A stretch of 42,035 bases of DNA, from contig NZGF01000001.1 in NCBI GenBank assembly GCA_002690915.1, forward strand, positions 1 to 42,035, written 5' to 3'. A model generated the notes under the pieces. That model searched no databases, was not told the origin of the DNA, and saw only the letters and a program-made list of their open reading frames with translations. This DNA is from Crocinitomicaceae bacterium. Its GTDB lineage: Bacteria > Bacteroidota > Bacteroidia > Flavobacteriales_D > Sanyastnellaceae. Numbering within the stretch: the first letter of the stretch is position 1; every line of letters starts with the position of its first letter. The translations under genes and the position numbers were made by a program. Of the stretch, positions 6,983 to 15,822 are shown piece after piece.

Positions 6983-9844
6983 TTAACGCTGAATCACAAC
7001 CGGAGCAGATACCACGTTGCCATCTTCCATTCCGATTCGCAGCGAATACAAGCCCACGGCTAGATCTTGAACATCCAGGTTCATCTGCACATTCATAGCT
7101 GGCCACGTTCGCACAATTTGGCCGCGCACATCAATCAGCTCCAACCACTCAGTCTCTTGGAGCGCATCGTGCGTTGAGAAGGTAATAATATCTTCTACGG
7201 GATTTGGAAACAACACCATACCCATCATCTCCAATTCACTAACAGCGTTCACCAGCAGATCTACCTCCAATGTGACATCTCCGGTGCACCCGGCATCCAC
7301 ATCCGTTTCTGTCACCGTTATGAACCCATTTCCTGTGGAAGACCACAATACATCTACGGTCAGCAATCCAACCCCGAAAAATTCTCCTTGGATGGATCCC
7401 CCACTGACGGCCCACGAATAGTTGTTTTCGGAGCTTCCATCGTAAGTGTAGCTTTCCGTGGTCATGTCAGTCGCGGTTTGAGCACCGGTAATGGTGCCTT
7501 GCGCCACGTAAAAGCAAGATGCATCGTCCACATTAGCATCGGCATCGAAATTGCACGCCGCCTCATCCAAACATCCTAACACGGCAGGCACACCCGAACA
7601 TTCACAATCAGCGGTATAAGCATCCAACACGGTTTCCTCATCACCGTCATCGCAGGCATCGCCGACGCTGTAGCAACTGCCATCATTTGCATTAGCCAAT
7701 TCTTCGTAGTTGCATGCGCCCGCTTCCGTACATCCCGAAATGACCGGCAAACAGAATTCATGAGAAATAGCATCAGCATAATCCGGATCGCCCATGGCTA
7801 CAATGACCGCACCATCAGCGGTGGTGAAGACGTAGTTTCCGTCGACATCACAAGAACCCCATTGGCTACCAAACATTCCATCTCCGTATTCATCGGTAAT
7901 TGTCAGGACGTGGCACCCATTGACTAGGCAACCTTCCCATACTTCCTCCGCTTCTTCGGTTTGGTAAGTTTCCGCAGCCACACTGGCCAATTCTTCGCCA
8001 CTTTCACTGACAATCGCCCACCCGACTTCCTCCGGCCAGCAGTCGGTCGTTATCGTAAGCACTACATCGGTGCACGGGTATTCGCATCCGCCGTTGTCAA
8101 TCGTGGCCGTCTCATCATAATTCAATGCACCGGAATCTGTGCACCCTGGAACCAACGCACCACAGTCAGGCGTATCGAATGTGATGGTATCGCTCACCAC
8201 CGAATCGAGTGAGAAAAAGACGTCATACGAGGTATTCGGGATCAAACCGGCCAATGTCAAGGTCGACGTGTTGTTCAAATCTCCTTCCAGCGTCTCAGTG
8301 AGTTCACAGGTCCATTCCTCTGAGGCTGAATCTTTGTAACACACCGCGTCCGCGGTACAAAGAAAATTAGAGAACGATGCATCCAGTGCAGCAGTGGTTA
8401 GCACCGTATCGGCGTCCATGTCGTAAACGCACTCAGCTGTCGCTGTAAAGGACTCGATGGAGCAGTCTACCGGACCGCATCCAGCAATAGCAAGGTTGAC
8501 CGAATTGGCCACATTAAGGCGTCCTCCTGTGGCCACTTCCGTGAGCAAATTGGGCACCACGTCAACACCGTCATAAATGTAACCCATCACCAAATCAGCA
8601 GCTCCTTGCGGATTCGCAATAGCTAGTTCTGCCAAGTCAGGGCAAGGAACACTGTACACAAGGGCAATGGCTCCGGCAACGCATGGGCTCGCAAACGACG
8701 TACCGCTGGTGTTACCATAGTTGCTCGAACCGCTGGGCAGGTATACCTGGTCACCTGGGGCTCCCAGGTCTATGCTCTCCACACCGTATCCGCTGAAAGT
8801 TCGCACGTCATTGTCATTCGTCGCCGTGACGGATACCATGTAATCGGATGAACAACCAGTGGGCATGTCCCCTACGTTGTCAATGTTCCATGATTGATTC
8901 GCCGTCGCGCCGCAATTCAAGATACCCGATGCACCGAGTTCATCGTAGTATGCGCACCATGCCGGGTAGTTGGCAGGATTGGCTTGATCGATGCCCCACG
9001 AGGCATTTGTGGCTACGACGAAAGCCCCTTCAAGCCCGCCAGTTGAATTGAACTGGTCGCGCATGGTTTTGGGGTATTCGTACGCTGCAATTACGTTGCT
9101 TTCGGAGAGTCCATTGGCCATGTCAACCTGCATGATGTCCACATCCCAATTCACGCCGACTCCGCCCGTTCCATTGTTGCCGGTAGCACCGATCATACCA
9201 CTGACTGACGTACCGTGGCCACCCCCCGCGATGTTGTCGCTGTTGTTGCCAACATTCCAACCGTTGTAATCATCCACATAACCGTTGTTGTCGTCATCTA
9301 TCCCATTATCTGGCACTTCACCGGGGTTGGTCCAGTGATTGTCAATTAGATCGGTGTGGCTGTAGTTGGAGCCTCCGCCTTCCAACACGGCCACAACAAT
9401 ACGCGCACCGTTTCCAGCCACACCACCGGTTGTCACATCCCATGCGAGGTCCGAATCAATATCGTGATCACCCGACTCTACGTGATGCCATTGCTGGCCA
9501 AAGTTGGGATCGTTTGGAACGGTCTCCCGCTCTGACACCAAGTGATTGAACTGAGCAGCCCGAACATGGCGATGGGTTCTGAATTTACCCACTGATTCGG
9601 TCCAGTCCGCGCCCGTTACATGCAACAGGTAGATTTTCGTCGATGGCGAGGGAACATCGAGCACTTCAAAATTCACCTCCATTGCCAACTCCGTCAACAC
9701 CTTATCCGGCTGAACATCGCTGGACAACATCACCAAAACTTCGTGTTCAATGAAAGGCGTTTCATCAGCCGCAACCTGACCGAAAAGCGACGCATGCAAG
9801 CTGAGCACCGATACAAGCAGTAAGAGTTTAATTTTCCAAACCAT
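6983..9844 (-). CDS. Secreted subtilisin-like serine protease (S8) with T9SS type A sorting domain
   Basis: A 953-residue protein from the ATG at 9844, which places a signal peptide at residues 1-23 (LLLLVSVLSLHASLFGQ). Residues about 30-105 look like a fervidolysin-type propeptide. The S8 domain (about 115-400) has His210 in GHGTSVSG, oxyanion Asn280 in NASWG and Ser383 in GTSFASP. The catalytic Asp position is Glu155 (AVLEGGG), which is unusual. Acidic GIDDDNNGYVDDYNGW resembles a calcium-binding insert. Cys-rich repeats follow (CTDSGALNYD, CTEAGACNYE, CLDEAACNFD). The last 75 residues are a type A sorting domain (LFPNPVEDIITF). It is expected at the cell surface or in the medium. A TACCTTTG box lies 25 bases before the start. 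Confidence 0.93.
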   Translation of the reverse strand: MVWKIKLLLLVSVLSLHASLFGQVAADETPFIEHEVLVMLSSDVQPDKVLTELAMEVNFEVLDVPSPSTKIYLLHVTGADWTESVGKFRTHRHVRAAQFNHLVSERETVPNDPNFGQQWHHVESGDHDIDSDLAWDVTTGGVAGNGARIVVAVLEGGGSNYSHTDLIDNHWTNPGEVPDNGIDDDNNGYVDDYNGWNVGNNSDNIAGGGHGTSVSGMIGATGNNGTGGVGVNWDVDIMQVDMANGLSESNVIAAYEYPKTMRDQFNSTGGLEGAFVVATNASWGIDQANPANYPAWCAYYDELGASGILNCGATANQSWNIDNVGDMPTGCSSDYMVSVTATNDNDVRTFSGYGVESIDLGAPGDQVYLPSGSSNYGNTSGTSFASPCVAGAIALVYSVPCPDLAELAIANPQGAADLVMGYIYDGVDVVPNLLTEVATGGRLNVANSVNLAIAGCGPVDCSIESFTATAECVYDMDADTVLTTAALDASFSNFLCTADAVCYKDSASEEWTCELTETLEGDLNNTSTLTLAGLIPNTSYDVFFSLDSVVSDTITFDTPDCGALVPGCTDSGALNYDETATIDNGGCEYPCTDVVLTITTDCWPEEVGWAIVSESGEELASVAAETYQTEEAEEVWEGCLVNGCHVLTITDEYGDGMFGSQWGSCDVDGNYVFTTADGAVIVAMGDPDYADAISHEFCLPVISGCTEAGACNYEELANANDGSCYSVGDACDDGDEETVLDAYTADCECSGVPAVLGCLDEAACNFDADANVDDASCFYVAQGTITGAQTATDMTTESYTYDGSSENNYSWAVSGGSIQGEFFGVGLLTVDVLWSSTGNGFITVTETDVDAGCTGDVTLEVDLLVNAVSELEMMGMVLFPNPVEDIITFSTHDALQETEWLELIDVRGQIVRTWPAMNVQMNLDVQDLAVGLYSLRIGMEDGNVVSAPVVIQR

Positions 9845-9868
9845 GGTTCCTAAATTTCTGAGTTCTTC

Positions 9869-9876
9869 CAAAGGTA
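9869..9876 (-). promoter_or_regulatory. Candidate -7 box (TACCTTTG) for the subtilase gene
   Basis: The minus strand reads TACCTTTG, an exact match to the Bacteroidota TAnnTTTG element, 25 bases before the ATG at 9844. The spacing would give a short leader. No well-spaced -33 TTG is evident. Confidence 0.45.
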
Positions 9877-9956
9877 TTACCAAGCCCTAGAATTTGATGG
9901 TTCAAAATGCAACTTCCATACCGCCTCATCCGTAAGCCATCCAAAAAACGTTTTAC

Positions 9957-11636
9957 ATGTGTTCAATTACTGCAATCCTGGACTCCAACGCTCATGCAGA
10001 CGAGCTCCGAGCGGCTGTCCTTTCCATTTCTAAAAGGCAACGCCACAGGGGGCCCGACTGGTCTGGTGTTTTCCAGCATGAACATGCAGTGTTGGCCCAT
10101 GAACGCCTCGCTATCGTAGATGTCACGAGCGGTGCTCAACCCCTGTTGGACCGGGATACGGGCACAGCACTCGCCGTAAACGGCGAAATCTACAACCACA
10201 AACAACTTCGCGCAGAAACAACTGATTTCCCCTACCAGACTGGAAGCGACTGCGAGGTAATCCTTGGTTTGTATAGAGATCACGGGCGGAATTTGGCGCA
10301 TCACCTCGAGGGCATGTTTGCATTTGTTCTTTACGACGTTGAGAAAGATCAATGGCTTATTGGTCGCGACCCCATCGGCATCATTCCCTTGTACTATGGC
10401 CACACCGCCGACGGCGCCCTGCTGGTCGCATCGGAAATGAAAGGCATTGAACCCTTGTGCGAGGATGTGAGTGAATTCCCTCCGGGGCACGTATGGTCTT
10501 CGGAAGATGCAGCCCCAAAGAGGTACTACGAAGAAACATGGATGGATTGGGAAACAGCACCCAAACAAGCGTACAAAAAAGAAGAATTGCGCGCCGCACT
10601 GGAACAAAGCGTCAAGTCTCACTTGATGGGTGACGTGCCCTATGGTTTGCTCATTAGCGGTGGTCTTGACTCCTCGGTAATTGCTGCGGTTGCAAAAAAC
10701 TTCTCGCAAAAACGCGTAGACGATGGAGACAATTCTGAGGCTTGGTGGCCTCAAGTACACAGCTTCAGCATTGGGCTCGAGGGCAGTCCGGATGTGGCCG
10801 CTGCCCAGAAAGTGGCTGATCACATCGGTACAATCCACCACCCATTGGTATTTACCATCCAAGAAGGCCTTGATGCCCTCGAAGATGTCATCAAACACAT
10901 CGAAACTTACGATGTCACCACCATCCGGGCCTCCACGCCTATGTACTTGATGGCTCGTCAAATCAAAGCCATGGGGATCAAAATGGTCCTAAGTGGCGAA
11001 GGCGCCGATGAACTATTCGGCGGATACCTCTACTTCCACATGGCCCCTGATGCCAAGGAGTTTCATGAGGAGACCGTACGAAAGGTTTTGGCCTTGAACA
11101 AATACGATTGCTCACGGGCCAACAAATCGATGATGGCTTGGGGTATTGAAACACGCGTACCCTTTCTGCACAAGCCTTTTGTCAACTATGCGATGAACCT
11201 CGACCCCTCCGCGAAAATGGGCGGCAACGGCAAAATCGAAAAGCATATCATTCGAGAATCCTTTGAAGGCATCATTCCTGATGAGGTCCTTTGGCGCCAA
11301 AAAGAGCAATTCTCAGACGGAGTGGGCTACGGATGGATCGACGGACTCAAGGACCATGCCGAGCGTTTGGTCAGTGATGAAGAAATGGAACGCGCCGAAG
11401 TTCGATTCCCTATTAATCCACCGGCCACGAAAGAAGGGTACTTCTACCGCACCATTTTTGAAAAGCATTTCCCTACCGCCGCTGCAGCAAATTCAGTACC
11501 CGGAGGCAAATCCGTGGCGTGCTCCACTGAGAAGGCCCTGGAATGGAACGAAAGCTTGAAAAATGTCGTCGATCCATCTGGACGTGCCGTCACCAACGTC
11601 CACAACTCCAGCTATTCGACGGAGGAGGACTCTTGA
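9957..11636 (+). CDS. asnB: Asparagine synthetase B, glutamine-hydrolysing
   Basis: A 559-residue enzyme that makes asparagine from aspartate, glutamine and ATP. Cys2 directly after the initiator Met is the glutaminase nucleophile, which fixes the start at 9957. RHRGPDWSG and NGEIYNH mark the class II amidotransferase domain (about 1-190). The synthetase domain has the PP-loop SGGLDSS (234-240) and SGEGADELFGGY. The C-terminal VPGGKSVACS segment is conserved. Length and sequence are close to those of Escherichia coli AsnB (554 residues), with no missing motif. It is transcribed alone, and its last 25 bases overlap the convergent TerC-family gene. Confidence 0.97.
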   Translation: MCSITAILDSNAHADELRAAVLSISKRQRHRGPDWSGVFQHEHAVLAHERLAIVDVTSGAQPLLDRDTGTALAVNGEIYNHKQLRAETTDFPYQTGSDCEVILGLYRDHGRNLAHHLEGMFAFVLYDVEKDQWLIGRDPIGIIPLYYGHTADGALLVASEMKGIEPLCEDVSEFPPGHVWSSEDAAPKRYYEETWMDWETAPKQAYKKEELRAALEQSVKSHLMGDVPYGLLISGGLDSSVIAAVAKNFSQKRVDDGDNSEAWWPQVHSFSIGLEGSPDVAAAQKVADHIGTIHHPLVFTIQEGLDALEDVIKHIETYDVTTIRASTPMYLMARQIKAMGIKMVLSGEGADELFGGYLYFHMAPDAKEFHEETVRKVLALNKYDCSRANKSMMAWGIETRVPFLHKPFVNYAMNLDPSAKMGGNGKIEKHIIRESFEGIIPDEVLWRQKEQFSDGVGYGWIDGLKDHAERLVSDEEMERAEVRFPINPPATKEGYFYRTIFEKHFPTAAAANSVPGGKSVACSTEKALEWNESLKNVVDPSGRAVTNVHNSSYSTEEDS

Positions 11637-12382
11637 GCTTTTGCCAGGCGTTTTTGATAGCGTGATTGGACCAAATCCACCGCGATGAGAACGGCAACCG
11701 CGAAGTAAAATGTGGTCTTGTTGAGGGCATGCACTTCACCTCCGAAGAGGGTCAAATGGGCCAGGTGCCCACCTTCGGAAAGCAACATCACCCCGACCAG
11801 TAACAAAATGAACAAACCGAGCACCTCATACGCTCGGTTTTTCTTTAGGAACGTTGCCACCCGATCGGCGAGCATCAGCATTACCACACCGCTCAGCAAA
11901 ATGCTTACCACCATGACTGCCATGCTGTCCGTGAGTGCGATCGCCGTCAAAACGCTATCAAAGGAAAATACTGCGTTCATGAGAACCATGGCCAAAATCG
12001 CCGCCCGAGCAGATTTGGGTTTGGATTGTTTGTCATGCGAACTGAGATCGCCTGCAATCATATGCCACACTTCTTTAACAGCGGTGTAAACAATAAAGCC
12101 TCCACCGACCATTGCGATGACGCTATGGCCGTTGAAAGACGCTTGGATCACGCCTTCCCAATTAACCGTAGCAAAAGGCAACTGAAACCATTGAATAAGT
12201 TGAACGAGCAGCACCAACAAGACCACACGCATAATCACCGCACCAAAGATTCCAATCCGTTGAACTTTTCTGCGTTCTGATGGCTCGACGCGACTGGATT
12301 CGATGGCTATGTACAACAAATTATCGATGCCCAAGACCGCCTCAAGGGCTACAAGTATGACCAGGCTAATCAACCATTCCAT
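11612..12382 (-). CDS. TerC/Alx-family integral membrane protein
   Basis: A 256-residue polytopic membrane protein with about seven hydrophobic segments. The family signatures are EAVLGIDNLLYIAI near the N-terminus and NAVFSFDSVLTAIAL in the middle, each with the conserved acidic residue in the membrane. TerC/Alx proteins are linked to manganese export and to metalation of exported proteins; the tellurite name is historical. It is the last gene of the nucleoside run, eight bases after the nitroreductase. It overlaps asnB tail-to-tail by 25 bases. No terminator is visible. Confidence 0.92.
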   Translation of the reverse strand: MEWLISLVILVALEAVLGIDNLLYIAIESSRVEPSERRKVQRIGIFGAVIMRVVLLVLLVQLIQWFQLPFATVNWEGVIQASFNGHSVIAMVGGGFIVYTAVKEVWHMIAGDLSSHDKQSKPKSARAAILAMVLMNAVFSFDSVLTAIALTDSMAVMVVSILLSGVVMLMLADRVATFLKKNRAYEVLGLFILLLVGVMLLSEGGHLAHLTLFGGEVHALNKTTFYFAVAVLIAVDLVQSRYQKRLAKAQESSSVE

Positions 12383-12390
12383 GGGGTTGC

Positions 12391-13170
12391 TTAATGTTCG
12401 TGAATGAAGTCGTCCTGAGGGAACCGAAACCGCTCATTGTAGATGCCTCCTTCAGCGCGTTTTCCGATTGAAATAGCCATGGTGATGCCTGCACGGTGAG
12501 GCAAGCCTAGCAATTTTTTGACGCGCTTGGAATCCAATCCTTCCATAGGGCACGAGTCAAATCCCTCTGCTCGCGCAGCCAGCATAAACGTCTGACATGC
12601 CAGCGCCGTGGTCTTGTGGGCCCAAATATCCATGTGGGCCATGCTGATTGGTTCTCGCGGTGTCGGCTGACCCCAACCCCGCACGGTGAACCAAATCCAT
12701 TTGAATGGCCGAAACAAGCCAAAAGGGCCTTGATTGTATACGATTTTGGTAATCTTCTCAAAGTACTGAAAGGCCTTTTCCGAGGTTTTTGGATTGGAGC
12801 GCAAATGGGCAAGCATGCGGTCGTTGTTCCTACGCCATAAATCCGGTCGAGCGACAAACACGAACAACTCCTGCGCCGTCGTGGCTGCGGGTTGTCCTAA
12901 GCAATACTCGGCCAGTTTCTCCTTCTGCTTCGCTGAACGAACCCAGTGGATTTCCCAAACCTGCAGGTTGGAGGAATTCGGTGATTTCAAGGCCGCATCC
13001 ATCGCACGACGAACCACATCCTCCGGCACCGGATCATCCGCATAAACACGAACGCTTCTTCGGGAATCAACAACATCGTAGAATGCTCCTGTATCAGTGG
13101 CAGGTGCTTCCATAACCTTCCGTTGGGATGCCTTGGCCGCTGAAGAATCGAAGACCTTGACCTTTACCAT
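12391..13170 (-). CDS. Nitroreductase-family FMN oxidoreductase
   Basis: A 259-residue protein with the nitroreductase fold pattern. RRSVRVYADDPVP and ALKSPNSSNLQVWEIHWV mark the N-terminal FMN-binding region, and GFDSCPMEGLD and GLPHRAGITMAISIGKR mark the C-terminal one. Such enzymes reduce nitro compounds, quinones or other electrophiles with NAD(P)H. A rather long hydrophobic/aromatic stretch (about 140-160, FGLFRPFKWIWFTVRG) may be a lid or a membrane-association loop (inference). It starts nine bases after deoA in what looks like one transcript. The substrate is unknown. Confidence 0.9.
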   Translation of the reverse strand: MVKVKVFDSSAAKASQRKVMEAPATDTGAFYDVVDSRRSVRVYADDPVPEDVVRRAMDAALKSPNSSNLQVWEIHWVRSAKQKEKLAEYCLGQPAATTAQELFVFVARPDLWRRNNDRMLAHLRSNPKTSEKAFQYFEKITKIVYNQGPFGLFRPFKWIWFTVRGWGQPTPREPISMAHMDIWAHKTTALACQTFMLAARAEGFDSCPMEGLDSKRVKKLLGLPHRAGITMAISIGKRAEGGIYNERFRFPQDDFIHEH

Positions 13171-13179
13171 ACTACAAAC

Positions 13180-14508
13180 TTAAGTGGTGCGGTGCTCGAT
13201 GACAACCATGTCATTGGGCGTGTGTTCATTTTCCGTAAAGTGAAAGGCCTGCCGTATGCGCTGTGCCGCCCTTTCGTAATCCGCTTCCGTTCGCGCGTGA
13301 ACGCATGCTAATGGAGCCTGCACGTCTGCCAGCGAACCACAGCGCATCCAGTTTGTGCATCCTACCGTGTGATCGATGGGCTGACCCGCCTGCGTTCTTC
13401 CGCCACCCAAATCCACTACCGCAAGTCCCAATTGTCGAGTATCCACTTGATTCAAGATTTTACCCAAATCCTCCGCAGCGGCCAGTACAGGGCGGACAAT
13501 GGGAGCACTAGCGAGGTGCGCTGCATTCGACAACAAATCCGCTGGACCGCCCATCGCTGAGATAGACTGGGCGAAGAGCTCTGCAGCCCTTCCGCTCGAA
13601 AGCACTTTATCCACGGACTCCGCTGCTTCGCTTTCGGATGCAAACAATCCAGAGAGGCAACCGTTTCGAATGGCCAGTGCCTTGGTCACTTCGTACAATC
13701 TTCCTCCCTTGATTTCTCCCCGAAGCAAGCACATGGCTTCCCTGACCTCGAGACCGTTGCCCGCGGAATCTGCGAGTGGTTGGTTCATGTCGGTAATCAG
13801 CGCTTCGGTGGGCATTCCAGCCTTCGTCCCCACCGCACAGAGCGAATCCGACAGCTCACGAGCGACGGTCATGTCGGTCATAAACGCACCATTTCCTACT
13901 TTGATGTCCATTACCAATGATCCCAAACCAGCCGCTAGTTTTTTCGAAAGGATACTGGCCGTGATCAATCCATACTGCTCCACCGTCGCGGTCACATCGC
14001 GGATCGCATACATCCTTCGATCGGCCGGAGCAAAATCCTCCGTTTGGCCGGCGATTGCAAACCCACACCGTTCAACCGTTTTGCGAAAAGTCGATTCATC
14101 CGGTGAGGTGTCGTAACCCGGGATGGACTCCAATTTATCAATGGTGCCTCCGGTATGCGCCAAACCCCGACCAGCAATCATGGGAACAAACCCGCCGCAA
14201 GCAGCCAAAATGGGCGCCAAAACAAACGACACCGAATCTCCTACGCCTCCCGTTGAGTGTTTGTCCAAAATGGGACCCCCAAGGCGCTCGGCATCCCATT
14301 TTAGGGTCTTGCCCGAGTCGCGCATGGCAAGCGTAAGGTCGGTACGTTCGCGGTAGGAGATATCTTGAAAAATCGAAGCCATTGCAAAGGCTGCGATTTG
14401 CGCATCCGTAACCTCCCCGTCTGTCACACCACGAATGAAGCGTTGAATCTCAGCGGTACTTAAGGATGCGCCGTCCCGCTTCTTACGAATGATCTCCGGA
14501 ATTAACAT
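13180..14508 (-). CDS. deoA: Thymidine phosphorylase
   Basis: A 442-residue enzyme that phosphorolyses thymidine (and deoxyuridine) to base and deoxyribose 1-phosphate. The ATG at 14508 gives MLIPEIIRKK, the usual family N-terminus; the frame continues upstream to 14550 but that part overlaps the transporter gene. DKHSTGGVGD (82-91) binds phosphate, and AGRGLAHTGGTIDKLE (112-127) is the family signature. Length matches the Escherichia coli enzyme. It begins 16 bases after the CNT transporter gene, consistent with import followed by cleavage of nucleosides. Confidence 0.95.
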   Translation of the reverse strand: MLIPEIIRKKRDGASLSTAEIQRFIRGVTDGEVTDAQIAAFAMASIFQDISYRERTDLTLAMRDSGKTLKWDAERLGGPILDKHSTGGVGDSVSFVLAPILAACGGFVPMIAGRGLAHTGGTIDKLESIPGYDTSPDESTFRKTVERCGFAIAGQTEDFAPADRRMYAIRDVTATVEQYGLITASILSKKLAAGLGSLVMDIKVGNGAFMTDMTVARELSDSLCAVGTKAGMPTEALITDMNQPLADSAGNGLEVREAMCLLRGEIKGGRLYEVTKALAIRNGCLSGLFASESEAAESVDKVLSSGRAAELFAQSISAMGGPADLLSNAAHLASAPIVRPVLAAAEDLGKILNQVDTRQLGLAVVDLGGGRTQAGQPIDHTVGCTNWMRCGSLADVQAPLACVHARTEADYERAAQRIRQAFHFTENEHTPNDMVVIEHRTT

Positions 14509-14524
14509 GGTAAAAACCTGTGAT

Positions 14525-15787
14525 TTACAGGGACAAAAACAGCCCAGCAATGGTCGCGGACATGAGGTTGGATAAAGTTGCCGCGAGAACGGCCTTCAAA
14601 CCAAATCGTGCAATGTCTTGGCGGCGAGAAGGCGCCAACGAACCCAGTCCACCGAGAAGGATTGCGATGGAGGAAAGGTTGGCGAATCCGCACAGGGCGA
14701 AGGAGATAATGGCTTTGGTTTTTTCGGTCAAAACCAACTCAGCCCCATCCACCAAATAAGGCGCAAAGTTCAAGTATGCCACGAACTCATTGACAATGAG
14801 CTTTTGCCCGATGAATGAACCCGCCACGATGGCTTCATGCCACGGAACTCCGATCAAGAACGCCAACGGTGCGAAGAGGTATCCCAAGATCAATTCAAGT
14901 GTCAACTCAGGGAAGTCAAACCAGCCACCGATTCCGCTGAACAAGCCGTTTACCAATGCAATTAAGCCTACAAAGGCCAGCAACATGGCACCGACGTTCA
15001 TGGCCAGCTTAAGCCCTGAAGCCGCACCATTTGCTGCAGCATCAATCACGTTGACAGATTGGCCATCCAATTCCTCGTCCATCTCTTCTTTGGACAATGC
15101 CTCTCTCGGCGTCTCGGTCTCCGGGAAGATGACCTTGGCAAACAACAACCCCCCAGGAGCCGCCATGAATGAAGCTGCAATCAGGTATTCCAATGGCACC
15201 CCGAGGGATGCATACCCCGCCAGCACTGATCCTGCGACCGAAGCCAACCCGCCCACCATGACTGCAAAGAGCTCAGAGGAAGTCATATTTTTGATAAAGG
15301 GACGCACGACCAGTGGTGCTTCCGTTTGGCCAACAAAAATATTCGCAGTTGCGGAAAGCGACTCCGCACGCGAGGTGCCCAACACTCGCTGCAATACGCC
15401 GCCAAGGACATTGATAACCCACTGCATGATGCCGATATGGTAAAGTACCGCAATCAGGGACGAGAAGAAAATGATGACAGGTAGAACGCGAATGGCAAAA
15501 ACAAATCCGGAGCCGCCGAACAATTCAAACATCTGGTCCGAATTCAATCCACCAAAAATGAACGTGATGCCGTCGTTGCCGTAATCAATGACGCGCTGCA
15601 CTCCTGCTGAAATGGAGATGAGGAGCGATTTTCCAAATGGAACGTACAAAACAAATGCACCGAAAAACAATTGGATACCAAACGCTCCCAACACCGTGCG
15701 CAATTGGATGGCTTTTCGGTTGTGCGAGGCTGCGAAAGCAATCCCCACCAAAACCACCATGCCCACGAGGCTCATTATCACTGTCAT
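14525..15787 (-). CDS. CNT-family concentrative nucleoside transporter (NupC-like)
   Basis: A 420-residue inner-membrane symporter for nucleosides. The ATG at 15787 is preferred over an in-frame GTG at 15793. Family features include the N-terminal hydrophobic helix, FIFGGLNSDQMF, the GQTEAPLVVRPF loop that binds nucleoside in CNT proteins, and the C-terminal KLIVNEFVAYL and ALCGFANLSSIAI segments. GQTEAP, rather than the GQSENF of Escherichia coli NupC, places it with the animal-type and Vibrio-type CNT group, which is mostly sodium-driven (family knowledge). It sits between a predicted outer-membrane protein and deoA. Confidence 0.94.
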   Translation of the reverse strand: MTVIMSLVGMVVLVGIAFAASHNRKAIQLRTVLGAFGIQLFFGAFVLYVPFGKSLLISISAGVQRVIDYGNDGITFIFGGLNSDQMFELFGGSGFVFAIRVLPVIIFFSSLIAVLYHIGIMQWVINVLGGVLQRVLGTSRAESLSATANIFVGQTEAPLVVRPFIKNMTSSELFAVMVGGLASVAGSVLAGYASLGVPLEYLIAASFMAAPGGLLFAKVIFPETETPREALSKEEMDEELDGQSVNVIDAAANGAASGLKLAMNVGAMLLAFVGLIALVNGLFSGIGGWFDFPELTLELILGYLFAPLAFLIGVPWHEAIVAGSFIGQKLIVNEFVAYLNFAPYLVDGAELVLTEKTKAIISFALCGFANLSSIAILLGGLGSLAPSRRQDIARFGLKAVLAATLSNLMSATIAGLFLSL

Positions 15788-15822
15788 GGCCACGAATCTA
15801 CAATTCTTCGGAGGAATGTCAG

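Noticed and set aside
9963-10961. 332-codon open frame on the minus strand opposite asnB
   Set aside because: It lies fully inside the strongly conserved asnB gene in antisense, has no recognisable domain and is explained by the codon use of asnB.
14790-15443. 217-codon plus-strand frame opposite the CNT transporter
   Set aside because: Its Pro/Ala/Thr/Asn-rich composition is the typical antisense of membrane helices; the CNT gene explains the sequence.
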